Both the position numbers and the translations under genes were made by a program. From Chitinophagia bacterium (GTDB taxonomy: Bacteria > Bacteroidota > Bacteroidia > Chitinophagales > Chitinophagaceae), in NCBI GenBank assembly GCA_009928005.1, contig RFVO01000006.1:1-50059 (forward strand): a stretch of 50,059 nucleotides of DNA, read 5' to 3'. This document shows positions 9,289-17,088 of the stretch, piece after piece. The notes beneath the pieces are model-generated. The model did not search any database. It was not told the DNA's origin and saw nothing but the letters and a program-made list of their open reading frames with translations. Numbering within the stretch: the first letter of the stretch is position 1; the number at the start of each line of letters is the position of its first letter.

Positions 9289-9951
9289 TTAGTGATTGAG
9301 CATATTAAAATGCAAATCACCAAAATTTTGAAGAGAACTAAGCTTTAAATCCGCCAGGCCCCAATGAGGTAACTTTATATCTTCTGCAGCTGGCACTACC
9401 ACGCAAGTCATTCTAGCAGCTTTGGCTGCTGTCATACCATATACGGAGTCTTCGAAACAAATACAAGCTAAAGGAGAGACATGCATTGCAGATGCACAAT
9501 CTAAATATACTTGAGGATGAGGTTTGGCATATGGAAGATGTTGTGCTGAACAACTTGCATGAATAAAACTTCTTATACCTAATTTATCTTTCACCCATTC
9601 TATTAATTCAACAGGAGAAGAAGTGGCTAATCCTATTTTAAAATTTCTTTTTAAGAAAAATTGAAAAATATGTTCTACGCCTGGCATTAAGGTAGCGCCT
9701 TTATCAATTAAGTTTAATGCAAGTTGTATTATTTTTTCTTCTACTCTCTCAAATTCAGAAGAAGGTATTTTATGTTGTATTAACCAGTGTGTTACAAATT
9801 CTTTAGAACGAAGGCCTGTTGTAATAGCATATTGTTCTTCTGTTAAGATAATGCCATATTGCCTAAATATTTCAGCCGCAGCCTGGTTCCATAAGGGCTC
9901 ACTATTAATTAATAAGCCATCAATATCAAAAATTACAGCAGATTTTTCCAT
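9289..9951 (-). CDS. hxpB: HAD-family sugar-phosphate phosphatase, HxpB/YniC type
   Basis: A 220-residue HAD subfamily IA hydrolase. Catalytic motif I is FDIDGLLINSEPLW (nucleophile Asp9, acid/base Asp11), motif II is LATSSP, and motifs III/IV are AKPHPQVYLDCA and CFEDSVYGMTAAKAARM. These last blocks, together with LADLKLSSL near the C-terminus, follow E. coli YniC (hexitol/2-deoxyglucose-6-phosphate phosphatase) very closely. It is therefore more likely a small sugar/polyol-phosphate phosphatase than a phosphoglucomutase. It leads the operon with the prenyl synthase and recJ. The -7-like box at 9956-9963 is only four bases before its ATG. Confidence 0.85.
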   Translation of the reverse strand: MEKSAVIFDIDGLLINSEPLWNQAAAEIFRQYGIILTEEQYAITTGLRSKEFVTHWLIQHKIPSSEFERVEEKIIQLALNLIDKGATLMPGVEHIFQFFLKRNFKIGLATSSPVELIEWVKDKLGIRSFIHASCSAQHLPYAKPHPQVYLDCASAMHVSPLACICFEDSVYGMTAAKAARMTCVVVPAAEDIKLPHWGLADLKLSSLQNFGDLHFNMLNH

Positions 9952-9955
9952 CGCC

Positions 9956-9963
9956 TAAAGGTA
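9956..9963 (-). promoter_or_regulatory. -7 element of the phosphatase-prenyl synthase-recJ operon
   Basis: On the minus strand TACCTTTA, one base off the TAnnTTTG consensus, ends four bases before the ATG at 9951. Transcription would start at or next to the start codon, giving a leaderless or near-leaderless message. Confidence 0.5.
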
Positions 9964-10038
9964 GTATTTGTTGTTTAAACAGAGATATTCGAGTTAAATT
10001 TAATGTATTATCTTGCAGCACTAAACATTTCTGACCTA

Positions 10039-10791
10039 ATGACGATTTTAGATCGCTTAAAACATATCAGATTATTTCGCTCCCTAATATATGGGGTGGT
10101 AGGCATTTTTACCTATCCTGGCCTTGCCTTATTTAATACTGTAGAAATAGAGGGTACTGAAAATTTACAAGGCTTACCACATAAGAATGTTTTGTTTGTG
10201 AGTAACCATCAAACTTATTTTGGAGATGTGATTGCCTTTGTGCATATTTTTTGTGCTGTGAAATGGGGTAAGTTTAATAAACTAGGTATTCCTTATTATT
10301 TATTGAATCCATTTACCAATGTATTTTTTGTAGCAGCAGAAGAAACTATGAATAGTAATTGGTTAACTAAGTTATTCAAATTGGGCGGAGCCCTTACTGT
10401 AAAAAGAACTTGGAGAGCAGAGGGTGCAGATATAAGTAGAGATAGAGATGTAGTGGATACTCAAAAAATTGATAAAGCATTATCAAAAAGTTGGGTTATA
10501 ACTTTTCCACAAGGAACTACAAAACCTTTTGCGCCTGGAAGAAAAGGAACAGCGCATATAATTAAAAACAATAAACCTATTGTAGTGCCTGTTGTTATTA
10601 ATGGTTTTTGGCGTGCTTTCACCAAGAAAGGCTTAACCTTTAAAAAAGTGGGAACTCCTTTAACTGTCCGTTTTAAAGCGCCATTAGTAATTGATTATAA
10701 CAGTTCTGTAGAAACAATACTTGATCATGTAATGGATGCCATTGAGCAAAGTAAAGAATACATGTTAAAGGGTAAGCACCATACCATGTAA
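10039..10791 (+). CDS. Lysophospholipid (1-acyl-glycerol-3-phosphate) acyltransferase family protein
   Basis: A 250-residue membrane-associated acyltransferase, probably acylating lysophosphatidic acid or another lysolipid. The PlsC-type motifs are VSNHQTYFGDV (His57, Asp63), ITFPQGTTKPF in place of the usual FPEGTR, and a Pro-Val-Val-Ile block (PIVVPVVINGFWRAF). The His-to-Asp spacing is HX5D rather than the textbook HX4D, and the Glu of the third motif is Gln, so this belongs to a divergent branch. I chose the ATG at 10039; an ATG at 10003 would add 12 residues without a matching domain. It is divergently arranged to the phosphatase operon and converges on the thioesterase. Confidence 0.78.
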   Translation: MTILDRLKHIRLFRSLIYGVVGIFTYPGLALFNTVEIEGTENLQGLPHKNVLFVSNHQTYFGDVIAFVHIFCAVKWGKFNKLGIPYYLLNPFTNVFFVAAEETMNSNWLTKLFKLGGALTVKRTWRAEGADISRDRDVVDTQKIDKALSKSWVITFPQGTTKPFAPGRKGTAHIIKNNKPIVVPVVINGFWRAFTKKGLTFKKVGTPLTVRFKAPLVIDYNSSVETILDHVMDAIEQSKEYMLKGKHHTM

Positions 10792-10821
10792 CTATTATTG
10801 AAAAACGCTGTTTCTAAAAAA

Positions 10822-11337
10822 TTAATCTTTCACAAATAAAGCCTTTAATTCAGTAGCATCATCTGGCTTCATTTTTCCTGCTAATATTAAACGAAGTTGT
10901 CTACGGCGAAGTGCACTATCGTAAAATTTTTTCTCTTCTTCCGATTCAGCAATAATTGCTGGAACTTGTTTTGGTTTTTTATTTTCATCTAAGGCTACAA
11001 AAGTAAAATAAGCCTCGTTGCTTAATTCTTTACTTTGTGTAATCATATTCTGATTCCACACTTTTAAATGAATTTCCATAGAAGTAGTAAAGGCCCTTGT
11101 TACTTTTGCTTCAATACAAATTACATTGCCTAATTTAATGGGCGTCTTAAAACTAATATTGTCCACCGATGCAGTCATGGCACCTGAATTACAATGTTTG
11201 GCTGCTGACAAATAAGCAGCAATATCCATCCAGTACATTAGTTTGCCTCCCATTAAATCTCCAAAAGTATTGGTATCATTAGGTAGTACTAATTCATTCA
11301 TAGTAATAAATGAATCTTTTGCTTTTCTTGCTTCCAT
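10822..11337 (-). CDS. Acyl-CoA thioesterase, hotdog fold (YciA/ACOT-like)
   Basis: A 171-residue single hotdog-domain thioesterase that hydrolyses acyl-CoA to free acid and CoA in the cytosol. The family signature is NTFGDLMGGKLMYWMDIAA with the central helix, then AKHC, TASVDNISFKTPIKLG and the strand VTRAFTTSMEIHLKVW. The short basic/acidic C-terminal extension (about 130-171) is typical of Bacteroidota members. It lies directly downstream of the dipeptide epimerase on the same strand (29-base gap) but has its own -7 box at 11355-11362, which sits inside a perfect palindrome. Substrate chain length cannot be predicted. Confidence 0.9.
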   Translation of the reverse strand: MEARKAKDSFITMNELVLPNDTNTFGDLMGGKLMYWMDIAAYLSAAKHCNSGAMTASVDNISFKTPIKLGNVICIEAKVTRAFTTSMEIHLKVWNQNMITQSKELSNEAYFTFVALDENKKPKQVPAIIAESEEEKKFYDSALRRRQLRLILAGKMKPDDATELKALFVKD

Positions 11338-11348
11338 GGTAATTATTT

Positions 11349-11363
11349 GTACCTCAAAGGTAC
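11349..11363. promoter_or_regulatory. Palindrome overlapping the thioesterase -7 element
   Basis: GTACCT, three bases, AGGTAC form a perfect inverted repeat. On the minus strand it contains TACCTTTG (11355-11362), an exact TAnnTTTG -7 box for the thioesterase gene. A dyad centred on the promoter could be an operator or coincidence; there is no T-run to make it a terminator of the epimerase gene. Confidence 0.45.
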
Positions 11364-11366
11364 AGC

Positions 11367-12464
11367 TTAAACTGTAAAATGATCCAATTTAGCTAAGTAG
11401 GTTGGGTCAACTTCTGCGCCAATTCCAGGTTTATCGCTTATGCTTAAATGCATTCCATTAAATTGAACACCTCCAATAATAGGGTCTTCTAAATGTCCTA
11501 ATAAACAAGTGTCCATATCGTAATACTTTACATTGTCCATGGCCATAGCAAAATGCATTTTAGCACTTAATGCTAAACGGCTTTCTAACATTCCACCCAT
11601 CATGCAGGGAATATTATTAGCTTTGGCAATATCATGAATTTTAATTGCTTCATGTATGCCTCCGCTTTTGGAGAATTTAATATTTATAGAGTGGCAAGCT
11701 TTTTGGGCCATTAATCTTCTTGCATCATGATGTGTAAATACCGATTCGTCGGCCATAATAGCAATAGGAGAGGCTGCACATAATGCAGGTAAATAATCGT
11801 CATAATATTTACGCATAGGTTGCTCACAGAATTCAATTTGATAAGGGGCTAAACCTACTAAAACTTTTAAGGCTTCTTCTTTTGCCCAACCTTGATTTGC
11901 ATCAATTCTAATTTTAGTATCGTAACCAATAGCTTCTCTAATACTTTTTATTCTTACAATATCTTGTGCAGGATCTTTTCCCAATTTTACTTTAATAATA
12001 TTTACACCTTGCTTCACAAAATCAATAGCATCTTTGGCCATATTTTCTGGTGTATCAATGCCAATGGTTAAATCGGTTTCAATGGGTTTAGATTTACCAC
12101 CCAAAAAAGCATAAAGCGGTTTACTTGTAGCTTTAGCAGCAATATCATACAAGGCTAAATCAAAAGCACTTTTTGCGGTATAGTTACCTGCAATAATAGT
12201 ATCAAGTTCAATTAATCTTTCATTAATGGCTAAAGGGTCTTTACCTTTTAGGTAAGTAGCAAAATCCTTGGCAATATTATAACAACTTAACTGCGTCTCT
12301 CCTACAATCATAGGAAAAGCAGAACATTCTCCCCAACCTATAATGCCTTCATTGGTATGAATTTTAATAACTATGTTTTGCGCATAATGCATAGTGCCCG
12401 TAGCGATGGTAAAAGGGGTCATGGGAATTTTAAACAAGAAAACATCGGTGGAAAGAATTTTCAT
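11367..12464 (-). CDS. Dipeptide epimerase (enolase superfamily, L-Ala-D/L-Glu epimerase-like)
   Basis: A 365-residue member of the mandelate racemase/muconate lactonising group. The two-base catalytic set is present: IKVKLG (Lys on the second strand; the KxK motif) and the opposite Lys in INIKFSKSGG. The metal ligands lie in RIDANQGW (Asp), FCEQPM (Glu) and IMADESV (Asp). Such enzymes invert the second residue of dipeptides, classically L-Ala-D-Glu from murein peptides, and in Bacteroidota also other L-Xaa dipeptides. The specificity here is not certain. A -7-like box TATCTTTA on the minus strand (12500-12507) gives about a 35-base leader. It is followed by the thioesterase. Confidence 0.88.
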   Translation of the reverse strand: MKILSTDVFLFKIPMTPFTIATGTMHYAQNIVIKIHTNEGIIGWGECSAFPMIVGETQLSCYNIAKDFATYLKGKDPLAINERLIELDTIIAGNYTAKSAFDLALYDIAAKATSKPLYAFLGGKSKPIETDLTIGIDTPENMAKDAIDFVKQGVNIIKVKLGKDPAQDIVRIKSIREAIGYDTKIRIDANQGWAKEEALKVLVGLAPYQIEFCEQPMRKYYDDYLPALCAASPIAIMADESVFTHHDARRLMAQKACHSINIKFSKSGGIHEAIKIHDIAKANNIPCMMGGMLESRLALSAKMHFAMAMDNVKYYDMDTCLLGHLEDPIIGGVQFNGMHLSISDKPGIGAEVDPTYLAKLDHFTV

Positions 12465-12499
12465 AAAACTGTTTTTTATAAGACGCGTAATTACAATTA

Positions 12500-12507
12500 T
12501 AAAGATA
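12500..12507 (-). promoter_or_regulatory. Probable -7 element of the dipeptide epimerase gene
   Basis: TATCTTTA on the minus strand is one base off TAnnTTTG and about 35 bases before the epimerase ATG. The 110-base divergent gap to proline dehydrogenase contains no other recognisable element. Confidence 0.4.
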
Positions 12508-12574
12508 CTTAACTCTTATTTAATGACTATAATCCTTTGATTTTTAAGTTTTACTACCGATATTTGCTATACGA

Positions 12575-13777
12575 ATGAATGTTAGCATGAGCCTATCTTT
12601 AAACAATACACAAATTGCATTTGCATATAAATCTACAGCCGAATTAAAAAGAGCTCGCTTTCTTTTTTCTGTGATACAAAGTCCCATTATAGTTTCTTTA
12701 GCTACTAAGTTAACGCCTGTTTTAATGAATTCTGGTTTGCCCATTAATGGGTTAATTCGAAGCACTATATTTAACCAATTTGTAGGAGGAGAAACTTTAG
12801 AAGAAACTGCAAGAGTGGCTAAACAATTAGGGGCCTATGGTGTACAAATTATTTTAGATTATGGTGTGGAAGCAAAAGAAGGCGAAGAGAATTTTGATAA
12901 TGTTACAGAAAAAATAATGGAGGCAGTAGAATTTGCTTCAACTCAAAATAATATTCCTTTTGTAAGTATTAAGTTAACAGGAATTGCTAGTGTAAAGTTA
13001 TTAGAAACTTTAAATGAAGCTCCAAGATTAAGAAGCGGTATACATGATAGTGAAATAGAAGATGCTGCTTGGGAGCGAGTGAAAGAAAGAATGTATGCGA
13101 TTTGTGATTTAGCCACAGAAAAAGGTGTGGGTATTTTATTAGATGCAGAAGAGACTTGGATACAAGATCCTATTGACCGCTTAGCTATTGAATTAATGGC
13201 TGAATATAATAAAGAGAAAGTTGTTGTCTATAATACTTATCAATTATATAGAAGTGACCGCTATCATTTTTTACAGTTGTCTCATAAAATTGCTAAAGAA
13301 AAAAATTTTAAGTTAGGTGCTAAGTTGGTGAGGGGTGCTTATATGGAAAAAGAAAGATTACGTGCTAAAGAAGAAGCAGTTGACTCTCCAATTCATTTAA
13401 ATAAGGAAGCCACTGATAAAGATTTTAACGATGCCGCAGCGTTTTGTATCCAAAACAAAGAAACAATTTCATTAATACTAGCTTCTCATAATGAACTTAG
13501 CAATTTGAAAATTGCACAACTAATGAGTGAAAAAGGAATACCAGCTGGTGACCCGCATGTGCATTTTTCTCAATTATATGGGATGAGCGATACCATTACT
13601 TTTAATATGGCTAAAGAAGGGTATAATGTGAGCAAATACCTTCCTTTTGGGCCCATAAAGGATGTAATACCATATTTAATGAGAAGAGCAGAAGAAAATT
13701 CTAGCGTTAATGGGCAAACCAGTAGAGAGCTGCTTTTCATAAGGCAGGAATTGGTGCGTAGGAAGGTAAAAAAATGA
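12575..13777 (+). CDS. Proline dehydrogenase
   Basis: A 400-residue monofunctional FAD-dependent proline dehydrogenase that oxidises proline to pyrroline-5-carboxylate and passes electrons to the quinone pool. The catalytic TIM-barrel motifs are YNTYQLYRSDRYHFL, KLGAKLVRGAYMEKER and, near the C-terminus, the ASHNE and YLPFGP blocks with RRAEEN, the substrate-carboxylate arginines of the family. There is no fused P5C dehydrogenase domain, as is usual in Bacteroidota. The start may be the ATG at 12575 or the one four codons later (12587), which gives MSLSLNNTQIAFAYKS; both are plausible. It heads a plus-strand run with thyA and folA, with only a 35-base gap to thyA. Confidence 0.95.
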   Translation: MNVSMSLSLNNTQIAFAYKSTAELKRARFLFSVIQSPIIVSLATKLTPVLMNSGLPINGLIRSTIFNQFVGGETLEETARVAKQLGAYGVQIILDYGVEAKEGEENFDNVTEKIMEAVEFASTQNNIPFVSIKLTGIASVKLLETLNEAPRLRSGIHDSEIEDAAWERVKERMYAICDLATEKGVGILLDAEETWIQDPIDRLAIELMAEYNKEKVVVYNTYQLYRSDRYHFLQLSHKIAKEKNFKLGAKLVRGAYMEKERLRAKEEAVDSPIHLNKEATDKDFNDAAAFCIQNKETISLILASHNELSNLKIAQLMSEKGIPAGDPHVHFSQLYGMSDTITFNMAKEGYNVSKYLPFGPIKDVIPYLMRRAEENSSVNGQTSRELLFIRQELVRRKVKK

Positions 13778-13812
13778 TTTCTACATAAAAGGTATTGGTT
13801 GTAAATTGCACT

Positions 13813-14607
13813 ATGCAACAATACTTGAATTTACTACAACACATTATTGACAACGGCGCAGAAAAGACCGATAGAACTGGAACTGGTACTAAAAGTTGTT
13901 TTGGTTATCAGATGCGTTTTAATTTGTCAGAAGGTTTTCCGATGGTAACCACCAAGAAGCTTCATTTGAAAAGTATTATTTACGAATTACTTTGGTTTTT
14001 AAATGGCGATACTAACATTAAATATTTAAATGAGAATGGTGTGCGCATTTGGGACGAGTGGGCCGACAAAAATGGCGACCTAGGTCCAGTTTATGGAAAA
14101 CAGTGGAGAAGTTGGGAAGCTGCGAACGGAGTAGTGATAGACCAAATTTCAGAATTAATTGAACAAATAAAAAAGACACCCGATAGTAGAAGGTTAATTG
14201 TTAGTGCATGGAATGTAGGCGACTTATCGAAGATGGCCCTAATGCCTTGTCATAATATGTTTCAATTTTATGTGGCTGATGGAAAATTAAGTTGTCAATT
14301 ATACCAACGTAGCGCAGATGTATTTTTAGGTGTGCCTTTTAATATCGCATCTTATGCATTACTAACTATGATGATTGCTTCTGTTTGTGGGTTAGAATAC
14401 GGAGACTTCGTGCATAGCTTTGGCGACGTACATTTGTATAATAACCATATAGAGCAAGCCCAGTTACAATTGTCTAGAAAACCTTTCCCACTTCCAACTA
14501 TGAAAATTAATAAAGAAGTGAAAGATATTTTCTCTTATCAATTTTCTGATTTTTCTTTAGAGAACTATGAAGCACATCCTAGTATTAAAGCTCCTGTGGC
14601 TGTATAA
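13813..14607 (+). CDS. thyA: Thymidylate synthase
   Basis: A 264-residue ThyA, exactly the E. coli length, converting dUMP and methylene-tetrahydrofolate to dTMP and dihydrofolate. Visible motifs are [12 protein letters not shown] (phosphate-binding Arg loop), the [15 protein letters not shown] block, the active site [12 protein letters not shown] with nucleophile Cys146, the [20 protein letters not shown] block, and DVHLYNNH. The ATG at 13813 gives [11 protein letters not shown]; an earlier GTG at 13795 is unnecessary. folA follows after 10 bases, so the enzyme that regenerates its folate product is coexpressed. Confidence 0.99.
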   Translation: MQQYLNLLQHIIDNGAEKTDRTGTGTKSCFGYQMRFNLSEGFPMVTTKKLHLKSIIYELLWFLNGDTNIKYLNENGVRIWDEWADKNGDLGPVYGKQWRSWEAANGVVIDQISELIEQIKKTPDSRRLIVSAWNVGDLSKMALMPCHNMFQFYVADGKLSCQLYQRSADVFLGVPFNIASYALLTMMIASVCGLEYGDFVHSFGDVHLYNNHIEQAQLQLSRKPFPLPTMKINKEVKDIFSYQFSDFSLENYEAHPSIKAPVAV

Positions 14608-14617
14608 AATATTATAA

Positions 14618-15109
14618 ATGAATATAACTCTTGTAGTAGCTGCTTCTGAAAACAATGCCATTGGTTTAAACAATCAATTATTATGGCATTTGCCTAAGGA
14701 TATGCGCTTTTTTAAAAACACAACTTGGGGTATGCCCATATTAATGGGAAGAAAAACATTTGAGTCCATGGGCAGTAAGCCCTTGAATGGTAGGTTGAAT
14801 ATTATTATTACTCGTAATAAAAAATGGATATGCGAAGATGTAATGGTAGTCCATTCAATAGAAGAAGCCACTACTTTAGCGGCTAAATTTAGCTACAAAG
14901 AATTGTTTGTTATAGGTGGTGGTGAAATTTATGAAAAAGCTTTACCAATTTCACAAAAAATTTGGTTAACAAGAGTACATGCCACAATTGAAGGTGATGT
15001 TTATTTTCCAAAGCTAAATGCAGAATGGGAAATGGTGAGTAGTACTCAAAATGTAGCTGATGAAAAACATAAATTTTCTTTTGACTTTGAATGTTGGAAA
15101 AGAAAATAA
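14618..15109 (+). CDS. folA: Dihydrofolate reductase
   Basis: A 163-residue DHFR that reduces dihydrofolate with NADPH. The sequence follows the family closely: VVAASENNAIGLNNQLLWHLPKDM with the substrate-binding Asp after LPK, then MGRKTFESMG (NADPH-binding loop), GRLNIIITR, and FVIGGGEIYEKALP (Gly-Gly pair for cofactor binding). It is separated by 10 bases from thyA and by one base from the next gene, so they form an operon. Nothing unusual in length or motifs suggests altered antifolate sensitivity, though this cannot be judged from motifs alone. Confidence 0.98.
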   Translation: MNITLVVAASENNAIGLNNQLLWHLPKDMRFFKNTTWGMPILMGRKTFESMGSKPLNGRLNIIITRNKKWICEDVMVVHSIEEATTLAAKFSYKELFVIGGGEIYEKALPISQKIWLTRVHATIEGDVYFPKLNAEWEMVSSTQNVADEKHKFSFDFECWKRK

Positions 15110-15110
15110 T

Positions 15111-15641
15111 ATGTCTTACTCATTTCCCATTAGACTTTACAAATATTTTAATTATTACTTAAATGCCTCTAATGGAAAAGGGCATGGTGTGCATTCTCCC
15201 TTTGTATTTAATTTTATTACTGCTGTATTAAATAGTAAAGAACTCAGTCAAGAAACTGGCAACTTTAATAAATACCGTGCTTTAGTAAATTGTATGATTT
15301 CTTTTTTTAAACCTTCAGCTATAATGGAATTTGAAGCTTCGCTTAATTATTCGCATGCACTGAAAGAAATTGATGGGGCTGAAACTATTGGACTTGTTTA
15401 TATAAAACAAAATAAAAATGTAGTTTGTGCACAAGCCTATTTTGATCATTTAATAAACAAGGTAAATAGCCATAGCATACTTATTTTTGAGGGTATACAT
15501 TTAAGTAAAGAAATGGAAGCTAGTTGGGAGAAAATGAAATCAGATATTAATGTAAAACTAAGTATTGACCTATTTCATCTAGGTATACTTTTTTTTAGAC
15601 AAGAACAACTTGAGAAAGAAAACTTTACTATTTGTTTTTAA
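15111..15641 (+). CDS. Shrunken class I methyltransferase-like protein lacking the SAM motif
   Basis: A 176-residue protein whose ends match a Bacteroidota class I methyltransferase family of about 240-260 residues. The N-terminal signature is YKYFNYYLNASNGKGHGVHS followed by PFVFNFI, and the C-terminus reads SILIFEGIHLSKEMEASWE, VKLSIDLFHLGILFFRQEQ. The middle is short, and the expected ELGTSxGxxT SAM-binding loop reads MEFEASLNYSHAL, without glycines. The Asp-Asp pair usually found in FDDIHWS is FEGIHLS. It has therefore probably lost methyl transfer activity but is still maintained as an open frame. The ATG at 15111 sits one base after the folA stop; an upstream in-frame ATG at 15060 would overlap folA. 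Function unknown. Confidence 0.65.
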   Translation: MSYSFPIRLYKYFNYYLNASNGKGHGVHSPFVFNFITAVLNSKELSQETGNFNKYRALVNCMISFFKPSAIMEFEASLNYSHALKEIDGAETIGLVYIKQNKNVVCAQAYFDHLINKVNSHSILIFEGIHLSKEMEASWEKMKSDINVKLSIDLFHLGILFFRQEQLEKENFTICF

Positions 15642-15651
15642 ACTATATATA

Positions 15652-17013
15652 TTGTTACCTCATTCATTCATATCATCTTTAAAAGGTTCACCTGGTTTCG
15701 ACGAGAAGGCGTTTGTAAAAATTCATGAATTAAAAGAGCCTATTACTTCTATAAGAATAAATACAAATAAATCTTTTTTAAAACAGCCTCCTTCTTTCTT
15801 TACTGAAGCAAGCCCTGTTGCTTGGTGTGAAAATGGGTATTATTTAAAAGAGCGCCCTTTATTTGTACTAGACCCATTATGGCATGTAGGGGCTTATTAT
15901 GTTCAAGAGGCTAGTAGTATGTTTTTACAGCATGCATTAAAACAAATAGCCCCAAATGCCGATTCAATAAATGTATTAGATTTATGTGCAGCACCTGGAG
16001 GTAAAACTACTTTACTTTCTAACTATTTTAAAAAGGGGTTAGTGGTGGCGAATGAAACTATAAAAAATAGAAATGCTATTTTGGTAGAGAATACCACAAA
16101 GTGGGGAGCGGATAATATTGTAGTTACACAGAATGACCCTTCCCATTTTAAAGCACTGCCTCAGTTTTTTGATCTATTGTTAATTGACGCACCTTGCAGT
16201 GGTAGTGGTTTATTTAGAAAAGACCCAGAAGCCATAGAGCATTGGAGTGAAGATGCAGTGCAGCATTGTAGTATTAGACAGTCGCGTATAATTGAGGATA
16301 GTATTGATTGCTTGAAAGAAGGAGGCTATTTAATTTATTCGACTTGTTCTTATTCAATGCAAGAAGATGAAAATATTGTAGACAAGATAGCTGCGATGGA
16401 GGGAATGAAAAGCATTGATTTAAATATTGATAATAGCTGGGGTATTATTCAAAGTGAAAGTCCAATACATAATTCTAAAGCTTACAGATTTTATCCTGAT
16501 AAAATAAAAGGGGAAGGTTTTTTCTTTGCTGTATTTAAAAAAGAGGTAGCAAATAATTCATCTTATTATAATTCATCTTTTGAAACCACTGCTATTACTA
16601 AAAAAGAAACAGAAATTTTAAATTCACATTTTACTTTACCTGACAATTATTATTATATCAATCATCAAGAAAATATTATTGCTTTAGCTATTGAATTTAA
16701 AGATGCTTATAATAGTTTGCTTAAAAATTTATATGTAAAAAAAATGGGCTTGGCAATTGGTTCGCTAAAAGGTGCCGATTTAATTCCTGCACATGCACTT
16801 GCTATGAGTCATTGGAAAAATCTTCCCTTTCACACTATGGAAGTGGATGAAACAACTGCCCTACAATACTTAAGAAGAGCTGAGATGAAATTACCAGCAG
16901 GAAAAGGTTGGCATGCTATACAATATAAAAATACTCAATTAGGCTGGGTAAAATTACTGCCCAATAGATCAAACAACTACTACCCAAATGAATGGAGAAT
17001 ATTGAATTATTGA
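15652..17013 (+). CDS. rRNA (cytosine-5) methyltransferase, RsmF/NOL1-NOP2-Sun family
   Basis: A 453-residue RsmF-like enzyme that methylates cytosine C5 in 16S rRNA. The Rossmann core is clear: NVLDLCAAPGGKTTLLS (motif I), the LIDAPCSGSGLFRKDP block with the first catalytic Cys, and GGYLIYSTCSYSMQEDEN with the nucleophilic Cys. The C-terminal RNA-binding extension (about 300-453) contains KMGLAIGSLKGADLIPAHALA and LGWVKLLPNRSNNYYP, as in RsmF. No ATG fits the N-terminus. The best start is the TTG at 15652, giving LLPHSFISSLKGSPGFDEKAF, which matches the family beginning. A TTG at 15610 inside the upstream gene is also possible. It ends at an AT-only hairpin. Confidence 0.9.
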   Translation: MLPHSFISSLKGSPGFDEKAFVKIHELKEPITSIRINTNKSFLKQPPSFFTEASPVAWCENGYYLKERPLFVLDPLWHVGAYYVQEASSMFLQHALKQIAPNADSINVLDLCAAPGGKTTLLSNYFKKGLVVANETIKNRNAILVENTTKWGADNIVVTQNDPSHFKALPQFFDLLLIDAPCSGSGLFRKDPEAIEHWSEDAVQHCSIRQSRIIEDSIDCLKEGGYLIYSTCSYSMQEDENIVDKIAAMEGMKSIDLNIDNSWGIIQSESPIHNSKAYRFYPDKIKGEGFFFAVFKKEVANNSSYYNSSFETTAITKKETEILNSHFTLPDNYYYINHQENIIALAIEFKDAYNSLLKNLYVKKMGLAIGSLKGADLIPAHALAMSHWKNLPFHTMEVDETTALQYLRRAEMKLPAGKGWHAIQYKNTQLGWVKLLPNRSNNYYPNEWRILNY

Positions 17014-17015
17014 TT

Positions 17016-17050
17016 ATTATATATTAAAAAAATATATAATTAACAATTTT
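17016..17050 (+). terminator. AT-only hairpin after the RsmF-like gene
   Basis: ATTATATATT (17016-17025) and AATATATAAT (17031-17040) form a perfect 10-bp stem with a 5-A loop, and a T-rich stretch begins at 17047. The stem contains no G or C, so it is a weak terminator at best. Confidence 0.5.
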
Positions 17051-17076
17051 TCTACTTTCTTTGCAATTCATTTTTG

Positions 17077-17084
17077 TACCTTTG
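17077..17084 (+). promoter_or_regulatory. -7 element of the RlpA-like gene
   Basis: TACCTTTG is an exact TAnnTTTG match and ends four bases before the ATG at 17089. Transcription would start almost at the start codon. This also argues against the more upstream in-frame start at 17074, which would include the promoter in the coding region. Confidence 0.6.
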
Positions 17085-17088
17085 CCAA

